A stretch of 64,000 nucleotides of DNA, taken from contig OX335660.1 in assembly GCA_946894095.1 (NCBI GenBank), positions 5,001 through 69,000 on the forward strand. Direction: 5' to 3'. This DNA is from Incurvaria masculella. Taxonomy: Eukaryota > Arthropoda > Insecta > Lepidoptera > Incurvariidae. The translations under genes and the position numbers were made by a program. Under the pieces are notes generated by a model. The model saw only the letters and a program-made list of their open reading frames with translations. It was not told the origin of the DNA and did not search any database. The stretch's first letter is position 1, and each line of letters opens with the position of its first letter. Shown piece by piece: positions 1 to 12,325 of this stretch.

Positions 1-1370
1 CCTAACCTAACCTAACCTAACCTAACCTAACCTAACCTAACCTAACCTAACCTAACCTAACCTAACCTAACCTAACCTAACCTAACCTAACCTAACCTAA
101 CCTAACCTAACCTAACCTAACCTAACCTAACCTAACCTAACCTAACCTAACCTAACCTAACCTAACCTAACCTAACCTAACCTAACCTAACCTAACCTAA
201 CCTAACCTAACCTAACCTAACCTAACCTAACCTAACCTAACCTAACCTAACCTAACCTAACCTAACCTAACCTAACCTAACCTAACCTAACCTAACCTAA
301 CCTAACCTAACCTAACCTAACCTAACCTAACCTAACCTAACCTAACCTAACCTAACCTAACCTAACCTAACCTAACCTAACCTAACCTAACCTAACCTAA
401 CCTAACCTAACCTAACCTAACCTAACCTAACCTAACCTAACCTAACCTAACCTAACCTAACCTAACCTAACCTAACCTAACCTAACCTAACCTAACCTAA
501 CCTAACCTAACCTAACCTAACCTAACCTAACCTAACCTAACCTAACCTAACCTAACCTAACCTAACCTAACCTAACCTAACCTAACCTAACCTAACCTAA
601 CCTAACCTAACCTAACCTAACCTAACCTAACCTAACCTAACCTAACCTAACCTAACCTAACCTAACCTAACCTAACCTAACCTAACCTAACCTAACCTAA
701 CCTAACCTAACCTAACCTAACCTAACCTAACCTAACCTAACCTAACCTAACCTAACCTAACCTAACCTAACCTAACCTAACCTAACCTAACCTAACCTAA
801 CCTAACCTAACCTAACCTAACCTAACCTAACCTAACCTAACCTAACCTAACCTAACCTAACCTAACCTAACCTAACCTAACCTAACCTAACCTAACCTAA
901 CCTAACCTAACCTAACCTAACCTAACCTAACCTAACCTAACCTAACCTAACCTAACCTAACCTAACCTAACCTAACCTAACCTAACCTAACCTAACCTAA
1001 CCTAACCTAACCTAACCTAACCTAACCTAACCTAACCTAACCTAACCTAACCTAACCTAACCTAACCTAACCTAACCTAACCTAACCTAACCTAACCTAA
1101 CCTAACCTAACCTAACCTAACCTAACCTAACCTAACCTAACCTAACCTAACCTAACCTAACCTAACCTAACCTAACCTAACCTAACCTAACCTAACCTAA
1201 CCTAACCTAACCTAACCTAACCTAACCTAACCTAACCTAACCTAACCTAACCTAACCTAACCTAACCTAACCTAACCTAACCTAACCTAACCTAACCTAA
1301 CCTAACCTAACCTAACCTAACCTAACCTAACCTAACCTAACCTAACCTAACCTAACCTAACCTAACCTAA
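1..1370. repeat. Telomere, perfect (CCTAA)274
   Basis: The segment consists of 274 consecutive CCTAA units with no variant. This is the C-rich strand of the insect telomere repeat TTAGG, as expected when a chromosome is written from its left tip. The array stops at 1370 and a partial unit, CTAA, follows. No TRAS or SART retrotransposon interrupts it, although those elements commonly insert in telomeric repeats of silkworm and other moths. The lack of even one variant base suggests either a young terminal tract or consensus polishing of reads. Confidence 0.98.
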
Positions 1371-1475
1371 CTAAAATCCTGGGCACGGCACCACCTTGGA
1401 ACAGAACTAAAATCCTGGCCACGACACCACCTGTGGGGAAATTAAAATCCTGGTCACGCCACCACTTGAGAGAAG
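1371..1475. repeat. Subtelomeric 35-bp degenerate repeat, 3 units
   Basis: Three imperfect units begin with CTAAAATCCTGG at about 1371, 1406 and 1441 and continue with a CACGNCACCAC block. They abut the telomere directly, so this is the proximal boundary sequence of the telomere. No coding potential is seen. Confidence 0.75.
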
Positions 1476-1497
1476 GTCTAACCTAATCTACAAAACT

Positions 1498-1580
1498 ATA
1501 CCGTAACACCTAAAAATACACCGTTACACCAAAAAACACACCCTAACACCAGAAACACACCGTAACACCTAAAAACTGTT
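1498..1580. repeat. Subtelomeric 19-20-bp degenerate repeat, 4 units
   Basis: Four head-to-tail units have the form CCGTAACACCTAAAAATACA with substitutions. One unit contains CCCTAACACC, which resembles the telomere repeat with insertions. The tract may be a degenerate telomere derivative, but this is inference. Confidence 0.65.
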
Positions 1581-2040
1581 CCTTGTGTTAATGCGATGGA
1601 CGGCAAAATGTATTGGCCCTCCCCCTGTTTTAAAGATGTTTTCGTTACTTTGCAGGAGACTGGTCAACTTTTTATTTTCAGATAACGTCAGAAGTGCACC
1701 CTCGTTCTCGCCGAGATTGACAGAAGAACATATTATGGGTTTGTGGTCTTCACGCTCGTATCGTATGCTATGAAATTGGGTTGTAGTTTGCAAGGTCCAA
1801 CTATCTTGATTGAAGTCGCGTATCATGCTAGCATCTTTAATAAAATTCATCCCTAGCAAGGATTCGGTTGCGCCGGGTAAAACGATAAACAACGTCGAAA
1901 CTATCACACCATGCACCCCTACATTTACACGAGCCGTATCAACAATTTGTACCCTAGTGGTACCATCAGCAACCTTTAGCTGCGTCTCTATTTTGTCAAA
2001 TGTTTGACAATTGGCGATCAGATTAACCTAGTGCCTTTTA
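1569..2040 (-). pseudogene. Gypsy-type LTR retrotransposon pol remnant (protease to RT junction)
   Basis: The reverse strand has an open frame whose product has the layout of the retropepsin-to-RT boundary of Gypsy (Metaviridae-like) elements. A hydrophobic strand is followed by LLGMNFI, then an acidic stretch, and the frame ends near GGGPIHFAVHRINT, which resembles the segment just before the RT palm. The 115-codon frame starts only at a GTG, and the same frame stays open upstream to about 2020, where a stop appears; so the ORF is a fragment of a longer polyprotein. The catalytic Asp-Ser/Thr-Gly motif is not recognisable and the RT is missing, because the sequence ends near the subtelomeric repeats. 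No LTR is visible. Confidence 0.6.
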
Positions 2041-2169
2041 TCGGTGGCACGTACGAGTATTTCTGGATACTTAGTATGACGAGTGTGGTGACTAAAAATA
2101 CTAGTGACAGTAACTAAAGACCAAATATCAACAGTGACAGAATAAAAGCATACAATCTCTGGTTTATCT

Positions 2170-2400
2170 GGGAAATCCCTCCGTGCCGTTTCTACCACCG
2201 CTCAACGCGTTACAGGCACGGAATGCACCCTTTCACTGTCCCATTAAAAAAAATAAGAACCAACCAAGCGATCCCCTAGATCCTTTCTCTATTGGGTCGG
2301 TAAACAATGGTATTGAATCCCTGCCAAGGTGTTTCCCCCAAAGTGCAACCTAGCCCCCTTCTACGAACGCTTTCGAGCAGGCGCTATCGAGAGACTGACA
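2170..2400 (+). pseudogene. Non-LTR retrotransposon C-terminal remnant
   Basis: The stretch around 2290-2345 reads as GSVNNGIESLPRCFPQ. This matches the 'LWN-LP-VFP' C-terminal region of a non-LTR RT family that recurs at 17,920-18,030, 31,365-31,500, 48,182-48,790, 55,553-55,774 and 61,865-62,015. Nucleotide similarity to the reverse complement of 17,920-18,030 is obvious. The copy is short and decayed. Confidence 0.55.
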
Positions 2401-5400
2401 TCGCCCGTCAAAAAAATATTGTATGCGTTTGACAGTTGGTATCGAACGCGATTTCAACATTTACATGACTGTCATTAAGACCTATTTTGTCTGTCTGTGG
2501 CATCGATATAATCTAAAACTATAGATGCACTATCTTTTCCCCGCGCACCACGTAACATGCGCTATATCCGCTCGCTGATGCCCTACTGCGTGTCAGTCTG
2601 TGATCGACTCGACATCCGAGCGTGCGCGCCATCTACAGGCTTTGTAATGCGACAAAATGCCCATATCCAAGGTCAAAAGGTATAAAAATCGGAGGGAAAA
2701 GAATACAAAGATCCATGGAATTACTTATCTCAAGCAAACATTCATATTATTACACACAAATCAAGAAAACATTTCGTCCGAAATAATAATACGGTAGCGA
2801 TCGCGGTGGCTGCAACCGCCGCCACAGCGGGGCGAAACCGTAAAATCAGGGAAATCCGATTTTCTTTCATAATTGAAGAAAACGAAGTATGCCAAAGTCT
2901 TCTTACACCTATTACAAACGTTTCACTTCCTGCCTCCTCAATATTCCGTGGTCGCGGCCATACAGGCAGATTATATTAATCAGACTAACACACATCTAAA
3001 TAGGTGCTTCATCCTCAAAGGATTGGTATAGTGCAGTATCCTTCGCTATGCTGGCATTCGTAAATTCAAATGTTCAATATAAATTTTCAACATAGTTCTT
3101 ACAGAAAAATCCAAACATAATAATCTTAGTTGTTATTCTAATATTTCGGCAGTAATTTCTTTTGAGTTTTCTTATGACGGTGCTCATACCATTTCCTGGA
3201 AGTATTAGTTACATCGCATAGTATCTGTCAGCTAATTATAGTATTCCTAGAAAATGGCTTGGGTCCGCTGTTACCGTTTTACTTAAGACCGTTTTGCTCC
3301 GCGAATGTATAACCGTCGCAATTGGCTCGTGTTTACACGTTATTATGGCACAGTACGGTATTACTCCTTTTCAATTTTAGATTGTATCACGGATAGCAAC
3401 GCCGCAGAGGAGTGAATCATGCGCATATGAAGTGCGCGGGTCCCGCTAATGACCGGCGCGCGAGTTCCGCCCACTTCACAATTCTTACCTCCTAATTGTT
3501 CTGTGGCCGCGGCGCCACAGAGGAGTACTCTGCCACGCGTTAAATTAATTGCGTGAACCAAGATGGCTACCAAGTACAGTTAGTGCCGTCTGTACAAGTT
3601 TAATATTTAAAAAAAACATTGTCAGATATTATTATGTTCAAGTATTCTCTGGTTTGTTTGGATACATACGATTATTTAATCACACGTTTTGTTCCATAAT
3701 TTCTTGAATAATAAATTGTTTACGGGTTGAACATAATATGCGTACATCAATGTTTTAATTTACTTCCAAATCATATATTTTTATTGTTAATTTGGTTAAC
3801 GTTAAACAAAAATAATCATATATCGAATTAACATAACTATCATCACTTCACACTCTTACAAAATCTTTTCTTTTCGCTCATTACTTAACAATTGCCTACA
3901 TTATTTTGATTCCATATGTATCTACGTACAACTTCATTCCTCCTATCAATTATAGGCCATTTAACATAACGCTAAGTTACTTCAAGCAGTGAGAATTATG
4001 GTAAATATACGAGAAATTAGGAAAACATTCACGCGTGCAGAGCCGTGGGTAATGAATGTTTTGTAAACAACGTTGTTGAGGTTTTTTTCATGAGAGAAAC
4101 AATAAAACATATCTAAATATGAAATGTTTAGGACAACATAATAATATAATTTTTAAATGTAAATATACCAAAAACGGGGACGCACGAGGACAGGATTTTT
4201 ACAAAGTCATATGCTTCAGGGCTGGCATAATGAATGATTAGTAGCCACAGCCCAGGCTATTTTAAGCATTTCGAGAAAAACCATAAAGTCCTCATTTCTC
4301 CATAGTAAAAAAGTATTGTTACTAGTAAAATAAGCGCGTGTTCAGCGAGAGAGAATGAGACGACCATTGTTAAGGACTTGATTCGGTGCTGAGTGATACC
4401 AGGATATAAAATAAAGTTATTTGTTGTTTTTCGGGATTGTTTCTTCGTAGTTTGCCCGGTGTTTGCTATCTTTTATTTATTGAATTTGATCTAAAACTAT
4501 TTTACTAAAGTAATTATAACGAATTTTACCTATTTAAGCAATCGTGTTGGTAATATAGAAGATCAAAACGTAAGCGGGCAAATTAAAACAGAATAACAGC
4601 AACATTGGTACATTGCGCCAAGGTGGTACGGATGTTTGTATGGAGAAATACCTACTCTAATTGTCGGTCTATTGCTTTGGTACGTCGATGGTCTGTGGTA
4701 ACTCACGGGCTGCTGAGAAATTGCAGGAATTTAATTTTCTTTTTTTAAACATAATGTCATAATCAGGGGGCTGAATGTGTCTATAATCATGCAGTCACGT
4801 TTGCGAATGTTCCACGTGAAGTGAGTCAGAGCCGATCTGAACGAAGTTCAGTTCTGTCTTAAATGAACTGTTGACCTGGATGATAGGAATTAACTGACGG
4901 CCGCTCCTTCCAATCAATAGTACTATTTCTCGTAGGATGCTTGCTTTAAATCCGAGTAATTACTTTTATTTATTTTGGCAGTAATTAAAATACATACACC
5001 ACCGCGCAGTGATCCTCTGGATGAATATGGCTATAAATCCTTTGCGTTTTCCATAACTATCCTGCAGAGAAAACAATGATAAAATGTCGCCTTTACTCCA
5101 GCCAGCGGATCGGCCAACGTCCTTGCAGCTGCCACTAGAGTGGCCCTTCTGGCATAGTGCCACATAACTTATTTTGCGCGTAGCCAAAATCTGAACTAAA
5201 CTGTCGCCATCTTGAACGTTCATCTTCGCGGCTACAGGGATGTGCTGCCATTATAACAATGCAAGTTTCCCACTCCTTATTAATTTTAGGCTGAGGTATT
5301 TTTTGTGTAAAGCTGTAACATTTTGCATACATGTTTAAGGCCGCGGTAATCTTAAAAGTATCACAAGTAATTATTCGTTTGTGAAGATATTTTTGTTGTT

Positions 5401-6410
5401 TCGGTTGGTCATACATCAGGTGATACAACATACACACATCAACTGAGCTACGCTACCCACGAGCACGCCACGACGTGACACATACATACCTTCACGCCTT
5501 TTCCCGGAAGGGTAGTAGTATTAGCGGTTTGATGCCATCGCGAAATGTACTCGAAAACTCCTTGTTAGATTATAACGAAATAAAAAAATATATATAAAGT
5601 AATCCAAATTGGATGGCAAAAAATATCGTTTGACAGAGTATAACATCCGGGATTGACGTTGGGGTTTATTTTATTCATAGAATTCAAGAAACAAAACTAG
5701 CGGTAGTAAGTAACCCGACTTCTACAACCCCCATTGTTTTTATTAAAATAATGACAGATCTAATTTGTTATATTTTGAATAATATTATTCACCTAAAATA
5801 GTAATTTTAATTTCCTAAATTGTTTCTACAGGCGGTAAATATTTTCCCGATCAATGAGGGATTTTATTATTCATCTGGTAACTCTTAAAAGGCAGTGGTG
5901 CTCTTATTCAGGCGCAAAATAAGCTATGTGGGACTATACGAAGTACCAGTATTATATTCTGTGGAATCATTATAATTATAAAATAGGTTATGGTTCTGTC
6001 TCTACACAAAATACAAAAAAAACAACAATAGTTCCCATCAATATCCTTCTGCCTACAGAATGAATATCACAAAGAATTATTGTACAGTCGTTACTTATCA
6101 AATGTATACACTGGAAAGAGAAGGAATTTCTAAGTCCCTTTTACTCTATGGTTGACGTCAGCATGTCAGAAAGAGATCTCAAATTTTTCTCTATTTCCGG
6201 TGTATAGATTTCAGACAAAACGACTGTACACATACATAAATAATAATTCTAAAATAGGTGTATTTTAATTTATTTGCACGCTGCAAACTTCAGCAGTCAA
6301 ATTCACAGTTCGAAATTTTGTACCATACAATACAAAATGCGATTTAATACGAACATAATCCGCGCATTAAAGTTAGTCCACCCGCTCTGAATTCTATCTA
6401 CTGTTGATAT
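2401..6410. other. Gene-free AT-rich subtelomeric DNA
   Basis: Four kilobases were searched in six frames and no recognisable gene was found. The short open frames near 3361-3573 and 4966-5437 have no recognisable motif and unlikely composition. A short stretch near 5890-5945 resembles the reverse complement of 5150-5185. The rest appears to be ancient decayed repeat DNA. Confidence 0.6.
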
Positions 6411-6424
6411 TTTTCCAAATCTGC

Positions 6425-6800
6425 GCGTGTATACACCGGTCGAGATCGAATCACCATCAAAGAAATAAAATAAAATATATCGTCACCGCTCGTGTGTCAC
6501 CGGTCGATGTCGAGTCACCGTCAAAGAAATAAAATAAATATTGTCATCGCAGGAGGCGGTAGCGGGCGCCGATATAATATCTTCTATGCCGATATATCTT
6601 CTGTGCCGATATATCTTCTGTGCCAATATATCGTCTGTTCCGAAATACTAGCCACGGAAAATATATTCTCACCTTTTCACTCTGCGGCATTTAGCGTCGT
6701 GAGGAGAAAAAAGACAGACAGGTGACCGTACTTACTCGCCTTCTCACTCTTTCCGTATTGGGCGTTATAAGAGGAAAAGGGACCGACAGGTGACAGGTAA
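6425..6800. repeat. Cluster of three local tandem duplications
   Basis: Three neighbouring tandem repeats are seen. A roughly 63-bp unit containing ACCGGTCGA...AAAGAAATAAAATAAA occurs twice (6425-6550). An 18-bp unit, GCCGATATATCTTCTGT-like, occurs about four times (6568-6640). A roughly 70-bp unit starting CTCACCTTTTCACTC / CTCGCCTTCTCACTC and ending GACAGGTGA occurs twice (6670-6800). The units have diverged, so the duplications are not recent. Confidence 0.7.
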
Positions 6801-7344
6801 CCTCGCCCTGCGGTTTGGTCAACCTTTTTTCAAACTTATGATGATGATTTTAAGCACCGTTTTAGATTGTTAAAATAATAGAATGTCACTCTATCTCTAG
6901 GCAGAAGTAAAGTAAGTATGTATGTATATGCGCGTCACCGTGTCACCGATTATTTTAAAATTCAGTCACCAGTAATGTCGTGGCTAGCCTGTACGAGGTG
7001 ACATATCTAATGACAATAAATACGACCCACCGCTAGCTGCTATATATCATCCCGAACGTAGAGGTCGCACTATACAGTGCACAATTTTATTTTTACAATA
7101 AAATTCTAAAAATTTTGAAATTCTAACAATTTTTATTATTTTGACAATTTAAGTTACAATTTTAACCAATTGATTTGAATAATTTTGATAATTTTAACAA
7201 TAATTTTAACTACATTTATGCTAAGAGAATAATTATAATATAATTTGTGTAATAATATGAACCGTAGTTATATACTAAAACAATACGATATCAAATTGAC
7301 CAAAGCAATAAAAATATATATATATCAAAAATATATAATATTTA

Positions 7345-7425
7345 ATGTGTCCTTGCTTCACGGTCGATTATACTTACATACATGTCCAATTCCTTGGAAT
7401 AAGCGACGTACCTGCTTAGTACGAA
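7345..7425 (+). repeat. Short interspersed repeat, copy 1
   Basis: An 80-bp segment beginning GTGTCCTTGCTTCACGGTCG is repeated at 14,012-14,090 in the same orientation. It includes TTCCTTGGAATAAGCGACGT. The family is unknown. Confidence 0.55.
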
Positions 7426-7872
7426 ACCAAGTGCGAGTCGGACTCGCACACGAAGGGTTCCGTACCATCTTACAAGAAACACAAAAAAATCACATTGTTC
7501 ACACAATCGCACACGAAGAAACGGCTGAGTTAATCAATGTTGAAAAACGTCACTTTTAGTGAACCGCATGGAGTTCCTTCCATACTGTCCACAAAAAGTG
7601 ACGTGTTTGATCATACTTTGACGTTGATTTTGATTTTTTGTTCTTTCGTGCACTCGGCCCTTAGTATGGGACAACCCTTTATTTTTTATAATTATTTTAT
7701 TTTACCTATTTGGTGTTATAGCGGCAAAATAAATACACAATGTGTGAAAAATTCAGCTGCCTACCTATTACGGTTCATAAGATACAGCACTGTGACAGAC
7801 GGACGGACGGACGGACAGCAGAGGCTTAGTAATAGGGTTCCGTTTTCACCCTTTGGGTACGGAACCCTAAAA
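7425..7872 (-). repeat. Interspersed repeat with terminal 19-nt palindrome, copy 1
   Basis: This is the first of five copies in the window of a lepidopteran-type repeat. One end carries a palindrome of the form GTGCGAGTCGGACTCGCAC (two 9-nt arms with a single central base). The other end reads GGGTACGGAACCCTAA. Between them lie a (CCGT)n stretch and a segment resembling GCCGCTATAACAACAAATAGGT. This copy is longer than the others because of about 170 extra bases near 7490-7660. It is probably non-autonomous; a SINE or a Helitron-like origin are both possible. Confidence 0.7.
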
Positions 7873-7879
7873 GTACATT

Positions 7880-8500
7880 TACGATAAGGTTACTTTTTGT
7901 AACTTTTGCGAGACTGAGCTGGCAACACTGTGTGGCGATTAGTTAGTTGCTAGTTTGCATTCGCGTTCCTCGCGTTCCGTGTGGGTGTGGACGCATTCTT
8001 TCGTTGTCCACGTATCGCTAACTTCTCTTGGCATTTATTTACCGTTATTTAATGTGTGCTTGTTTAGGTTTAGACACATTCCTTCAAAAACAGTGTGTGC
8101 AAGATGTTACAATAAGGTGTACCGCTCATTGTGGTCGTGTTTTTTGTTCGGATGCACTACGTGCCTACATAACTATCTATTTACCTACCTGTGCTGTACC
8201 TGAGACAGTGGGGCTGGGTCGGTACCTACCTGGGCGTGCTCTTATCAAATCGAAGCCTAACGCTTTTTTGATAACTAACTGTCGGGACGGAAGGCACTTC
8301 AAGATGAGTCCTCTCGGAGATCACGGAGAGCATCGGTGAATGCTGCTATATGCTGGGGCTGTATAACCGACTGGCTGAACGCAGCAAAGGCTGCATGTGC
8401 GACGAGCCACCGCCACAGGTACAAGGAGCTTCTAGAATGTTTTTCTATGTGAAATATTTCATTCTTTCTATTCAGCAAGCTTAAAATAAGGTTGCCGAGT
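7880..8500. other. Unassigned region with one short open segment
   Basis: No gene is recognised. One frame at about 8309-8420 reads as a plausible 37-residue cysteine-containing peptide (GECCYMLGLYNRLAERS...) and is followed by CAG|GTACAAG, a possible splice donor. There is no convincing upstream acceptor or partner exon, so it is not called a gene. Confidence 0.3.
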
Positions 8501-9372
8501 ACGAATAGCCCCGATGGAAATTCTTTAGATTAGTACATCGCGATTAAAAATATAAAAAAAAAAATACCTACTAAAGGCCTCAAAATACGTTATTCTTAAT
8601 CAACATTGGGGTCCGGAAATCGAAAAAAATGCTTAAAAAAAATCTCACAAATTTGAATTTTTGACGAAATGTTGCATTACAAACACTGAACAAACACGAA
8701 TACTGCGTCCTTTTCGCACAAATGAAATCATTTAAAACTAGACGTGTCCACTTTCACCACTCTCTAAATGGTATAAATGGGACGACAGCATCCAAATCCC
8801 AACAAATGCAATGTCGGCCATTAGCACCACAGTCAAAGTGTATACATACACATAGAACAGCGACGACCAGCGACAACATGCAGTTGCGCCAACATTTTTT
8901 CAAAATGGTATTGCCATGGACTAATTTTTTTTTCCGTGGTCTACAAAAAAAATTACCAAAGGTTATTTTATAGAAGACACGTCGCTTCCGCTCCGCGTCT
9001 TCTATAAGTTAACCTTAACCTAACTGGTCCATGTCGGGATGGCTCTTGTCGGTTGCAAACGTCCTGTGCGAGCTTTCGTCTCCGTGCTTCTTACAAACAT
9101 TCTAAACACGCACACCATCATTTTACCCTTAATTATGGGTAACATACGAGCAATTCTAATGCCAACTGATATAACTTAAAAATGGAAAGACAAGGTATGT
9201 TCGCGTCTCAATACGGAACTAAATGTATCGATGGAGCACAAGGAAAATAGATATCTCCGGACCCAAATTTTTACATCAAAATGTTTATAAAAAACTACTC
9301 TACCATCCCTGATACCCAGATAGTTGGTAGAAAGGATGTACTAATCTAAAGAGCAGCCCCGATTAAGATGTA
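8500..9372. mobile_element. Putative DNA transposon remnant with imperfect terminal inverted repeats
   Basis: The left end around 8503-8538 (GCCCCGATGG, then TTTAGATTAGTACATC) is inverted at about 9335-9370. GGTCCGG near 8610 is inverted near 9265. About 870 bp lie between, with no transposase recognisable. The boundaries are approximate. Confidence 0.5.
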
Positions 9373-9386
9373 TGAGGAATCCTTAA

Positions 9387-9558
9387 GGTGGCCCAACTCG
9401 GCGGGACTAACTCATTCGCGGGCACGGTACAAAACCGTGCTGTTGCGCTCTGGGACCTTCTCTGTTTCAAAGAATAAGACAGGCTCCATGATGAGGAAGA
9501 TGCAACATGTCCACAAAAAAGACAATGTGCATAGCGTATGATTTGGTAAGATTTACTG
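9387..9558 (-). mobile_element. TTAA-MITE family A, truncated copy
   Basis: The sequence starts at TTAA (9383-9386), followed by GGTGGCCCAACTCGGCGGG. This is the reverse complement of the right end of the complete copy at 60,962-61,510. Homology stops at 9558, where an RTE fragment begins. It probably marks a deletion or a later insertion junction. Confidence 0.7.
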
Positions 9559-10345
9559 CGAAGCGAAGATGACTGAGGAAATCTCTATTAACGTCGATAC
9601 CCACGTTGTCCCATGCAAGCGTCTTGAACACATCTTCCAATGCGTTAGTGAAGAGCTTGGGTGAGATCACATCCCCCTGCCTACTCCTTTTACCAAGGGG
9701 GATGGGTTGGGTATTTTCATGGAGTCTCACAGTCATCGTCGCGGACCGATACAGATTTCGGAGTACCTCGATGTAGCGGTGGTCGATTCTGCACCTCAGG
9801 AGGGAATTTTCGACGGCCCATTTTTCAACTGAGTCGAACGCCTTCTCGTAGTCCACGAAGGCTAGGAAGAGCGGCTTGCTGTACTCCTCGCACTTCTGCA
9901 CCACTTATCTCACAGTAAATATGTGATCCATGGTGCCGTATCCTTTCCTAAACCCAGCTTGCTCACGAGGCTGGTACTGATCCAGCCTCTGTGTCAGCCG
10001 ACTCGTGATGACTCTTGAAAAGATCTTATACACGTGGCTTAGAAGTGAGATAGGTCGATAGTTTTTCAACTTCGCCCTATCCCCCTTCTTGTGGAACAGG
10101 ACAACGACACTATTTCGCCATGCAGCAGAGACGACACCATTTTCGAGAACTGCATCGAACAGTGTTTGCAGTTCCTTCAAGATGGGTCTTCCGCCAGCCT
10201 TTAGCAGTTCCGTCGTTATCCCATACTCACCTGGAGCCTTGTTTTTTTTAGTCCTTTCAAAGCAGCCTTTATCTCATAGACACTAATCTCCGGCAGATCC
10301 TCGGTGTAGTGTCTAGCGAGCGGCGCAAGCCTATCAGAGTCGACT
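9559..10345 (-). pseudogene. RTE-clade retrotransposon reverse transcriptase remnant
   Basis: The reverse strand encodes an RT core typical of the RTE/BovB clade. FHKKGDRAKLKNYRPISLL is followed by EQAGFRKGYGTMDHI, then FVDYEKAFDSV (motif A, with the first catalytic Asp) and RQGDVISPKLF (motif B). The YADD box lies beyond the truncated 3' end. The frame is broken by a TAA at 9902-9904 between DHIFTVR and VVQKCEEYS, and by a frameshift in an A-run near 10,240. The endonuclease is absent. The copy is 5' and 3' truncated and inactive. Confidence 0.85.
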
Positions 10346-10671
10346 GGTTTTTGATCGCAAGTCGATCGACTGCAACAAATATTATTTCTAAATCAATACA
10401 TGATTTGAATTCATTTCAAATAAATATAATAATATTAATTCAAAATATATAATTATATTATTATAATTATTATATAAATATAATAAATATTATGTTTTGT
10501 TGGTCACTGATGGAATATTCGATATGCAAGAGCCATAAATGGCATCCGTATTTTTTATGTTCATTGTCTTTACTGATTCATTGTGCTGTGTGGGTTTCGG
10601 CACGTAAAAATAATACAATTGGGCCCACTGAATTTCGTCCCGTGCATATCTCAAAAGCTAACAAACCCATG

Positions 10672-10797
10672 TTTTCACCACCTCCAGTTACAAGAAATCC
10701 GATAAGTAACTTACAGTTTCATGGCATATTGGCATGGTGTAACCAAGGTAACTTTGGGATTTTTGTAGCGGGATGTGGTGGAAACTGGCGTCAGGGA
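10672..10797. mobile_element. Palindromic MITE, copy 1
   Basis: The segment has inverted ends containing CCACCTCCAGTTACA and its complement. It is about 125 bp long and is repeated at 31,030-31,150 with the same internal GATGTAACC...AACTTTGGGATTTTTGTA sequence. It has no coding capacity. Confidence 0.6.
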
Positions 10798-11079
10798 TTC
10801 GTCATTCGAATTCTTTGGTAAACTATAAGTCACTTAATAGGCGTTCAATCCCGCCCAGGTTGGTTTACAACCTGACATGGATGGCGAACACTACACAACT
10901 ACCGTTATTTAAATAAATTGTATAACTTTGATAATGTACATTTTAATTTATTTAAGTAGATGTTGCTCTTATTATATTTTTTTGTATACGTCGGTGCCCA
11001 TCTAACGATATAAAAAATCTCCTCCATGGGCACCGCCTGTGGAAAGGTCCCCAAACCGCTTGATGCGTTCCGGCTAACT

Positions 11080-11405
11080 ACCGTGTTTAAATTAGCCCAA
11101 TACATTAAATTCCCGAAGGAATTAGGTGCCATGCCAAGAACTTCCCTTTATGACTACAGCTACACTGAACTGGATATAAAACACTGACCCCCTTACTAAT
11201 AAACCTAGATCATCGTCTGAATAGTTATACAATGTTTTGTCCCTTTCTCTCATTGTATAACTATTCAGATGATCTGGGTTTATTAGTAACAGGGTGACAA
11301 TTTAGTATAGCGCTTCAACCATAGTTTCATCCAACCCGGGCGGGTTTAACCTTACCACCTAATAGGGGAAGGGAACCTACAGTCTTACATTGGTTCCGAA
11401 CTATG
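11080..11405 (-). mobile_element. 5S-headed SINE family, 3' part, split by a hairpin MITE
   Basis: In reverse complement, 11,080-11,188 matches the 3' body of the SINE at 41,981-42,368 (TGGCATGGCACCTAATTCC...GGGCTAAT), and 11,299-11,405 matches its middle (CTAGGTGG...CCCGCCCGGGTTGG). The two parts are separated by the element at 11,189-11,294. The 5S-like head is not present here. Confidence 0.75.
11189..11294. mobile_element. Hairpin MITE with TGAC target duplication
   Basis: Arms of about 47 nt (TTACTAATAAACC...TAGTTATACAATG) are nearly perfectly inverted around a 16-nt loop. TGAC flanks both sides (11,185-11,188 and 11,295-11,298). Removing the element and one TGAC restores continuous SINE sequence, which supports insertion into the SINE. 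Confidence 0.75.
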
Positions 11406-11461
11406 GAACAGCTCGCATTCGCAATGAAATGCACTTATCCAACTCACAAAAAGAAAAAACC

Positions 11462-11752
11462 ATTCAAGTGCGAGTCGGAGTCGCACACGAAGGGTTCCGT
11501 ACCATCGTACAAGATTAAACATAAAAAATCACGACATTTGTATGAGGCCCTCCCTTTATTTTTTAATAGTTTTAATGTTACCTATTTGTTGTTAAAGCGG
11601 CAAAATAAATATACCTTCTGTGAAAATTTCAGCTGCCTACCTAGGTATTATGGTTAATGAGATACAGCCCTGTGACAGACGGAAGGACGGACGGACAGCG
11701 GAGGTTTAGTAATAGGGTTCCGTTTTCACCCTTTGGGTACGGAACCCTAAAA
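11462..11752 (-). repeat. Interspersed repeat with terminal 19-nt palindrome, copy 2
   Basis: The same family as at 7425-7872 and more compact. GTGCGAGTCGGAGTCGCAC (one base breaks the palindrome) lies near the left end, and GGGTACGGAACCCTAAAAA lies at the right end. Confidence 0.7.
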
Positions 11753-11759
11753 ATGCTCT

Positions 11760-12320
11760 TTTTATCGTATTTGTAATTTATGTGGAATTTTGTAGGGCAA
11801 GCTGTGCTTTTCAGCCTCGTATAGCAATGCTATTGCTTATAATCCACCCACCCACCTTCACTTTTACACACTGAAACATAAACACACACCCCCTCATACC
11901 CTTTGACTGCTTTGTCGCTAGCATACAAAATGTCTGCTTGATTTTAGTTTAGTTTAGATGCAATTACTACCTATTTTATATAAAAATTCTCAAATCAGTT
12001 CAATTAAGAAAGAAGCAAAATGTGAGACTTTATAATTGGCTTCAGTTATATAATGGAATTATTTTTTATGAATGTAATAGCCGTTAAGTTTCCTTTAAAT
12101 AAACCAATAAAAAATAATTAGTACCTAACTATGCTATTTTCAATTGGCTTGGGGAGGAGGATAATCTTAAACATGCGTTGAATATGGCGAGTATGAGCCG
12201 TACTCCTTTTTTTGCGAGGTGTTTCAAGAGAGTAGAGTCAGTAAGATCATAACCAGGGCATTTGCCTTCCTGAAGATTTTACGGTCGATATCGGCCAAAT
12301 CACAGACTATGTGTTAAAAG
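11760..12320. other. Gene-free interval upstream of the claudin-like gene
   Basis: No coding region or clear repeat was recognised. It could hold 5' untranslated exons or promoter sequence of the gene that starts at 12,627, but nothing specific can be pointed to. Confidence 0.4.
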
Positions 12321-12325
12321 TAATA

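Noticed and set aside
5440..5480. A tRNA gene near ACTGAGCTACGCTACCCACGAG
   Set aside because: A short tRNA-like string is seen (TCAACTGAGCTACG...), but no complete cloverleaf could be drawn by eye with matching acceptor stem.
8309..8420. Possible host exon ending CAG|GTACAAG
   Set aside because: A stop lies just upstream, no good acceptor is evident and no partner exon was found.
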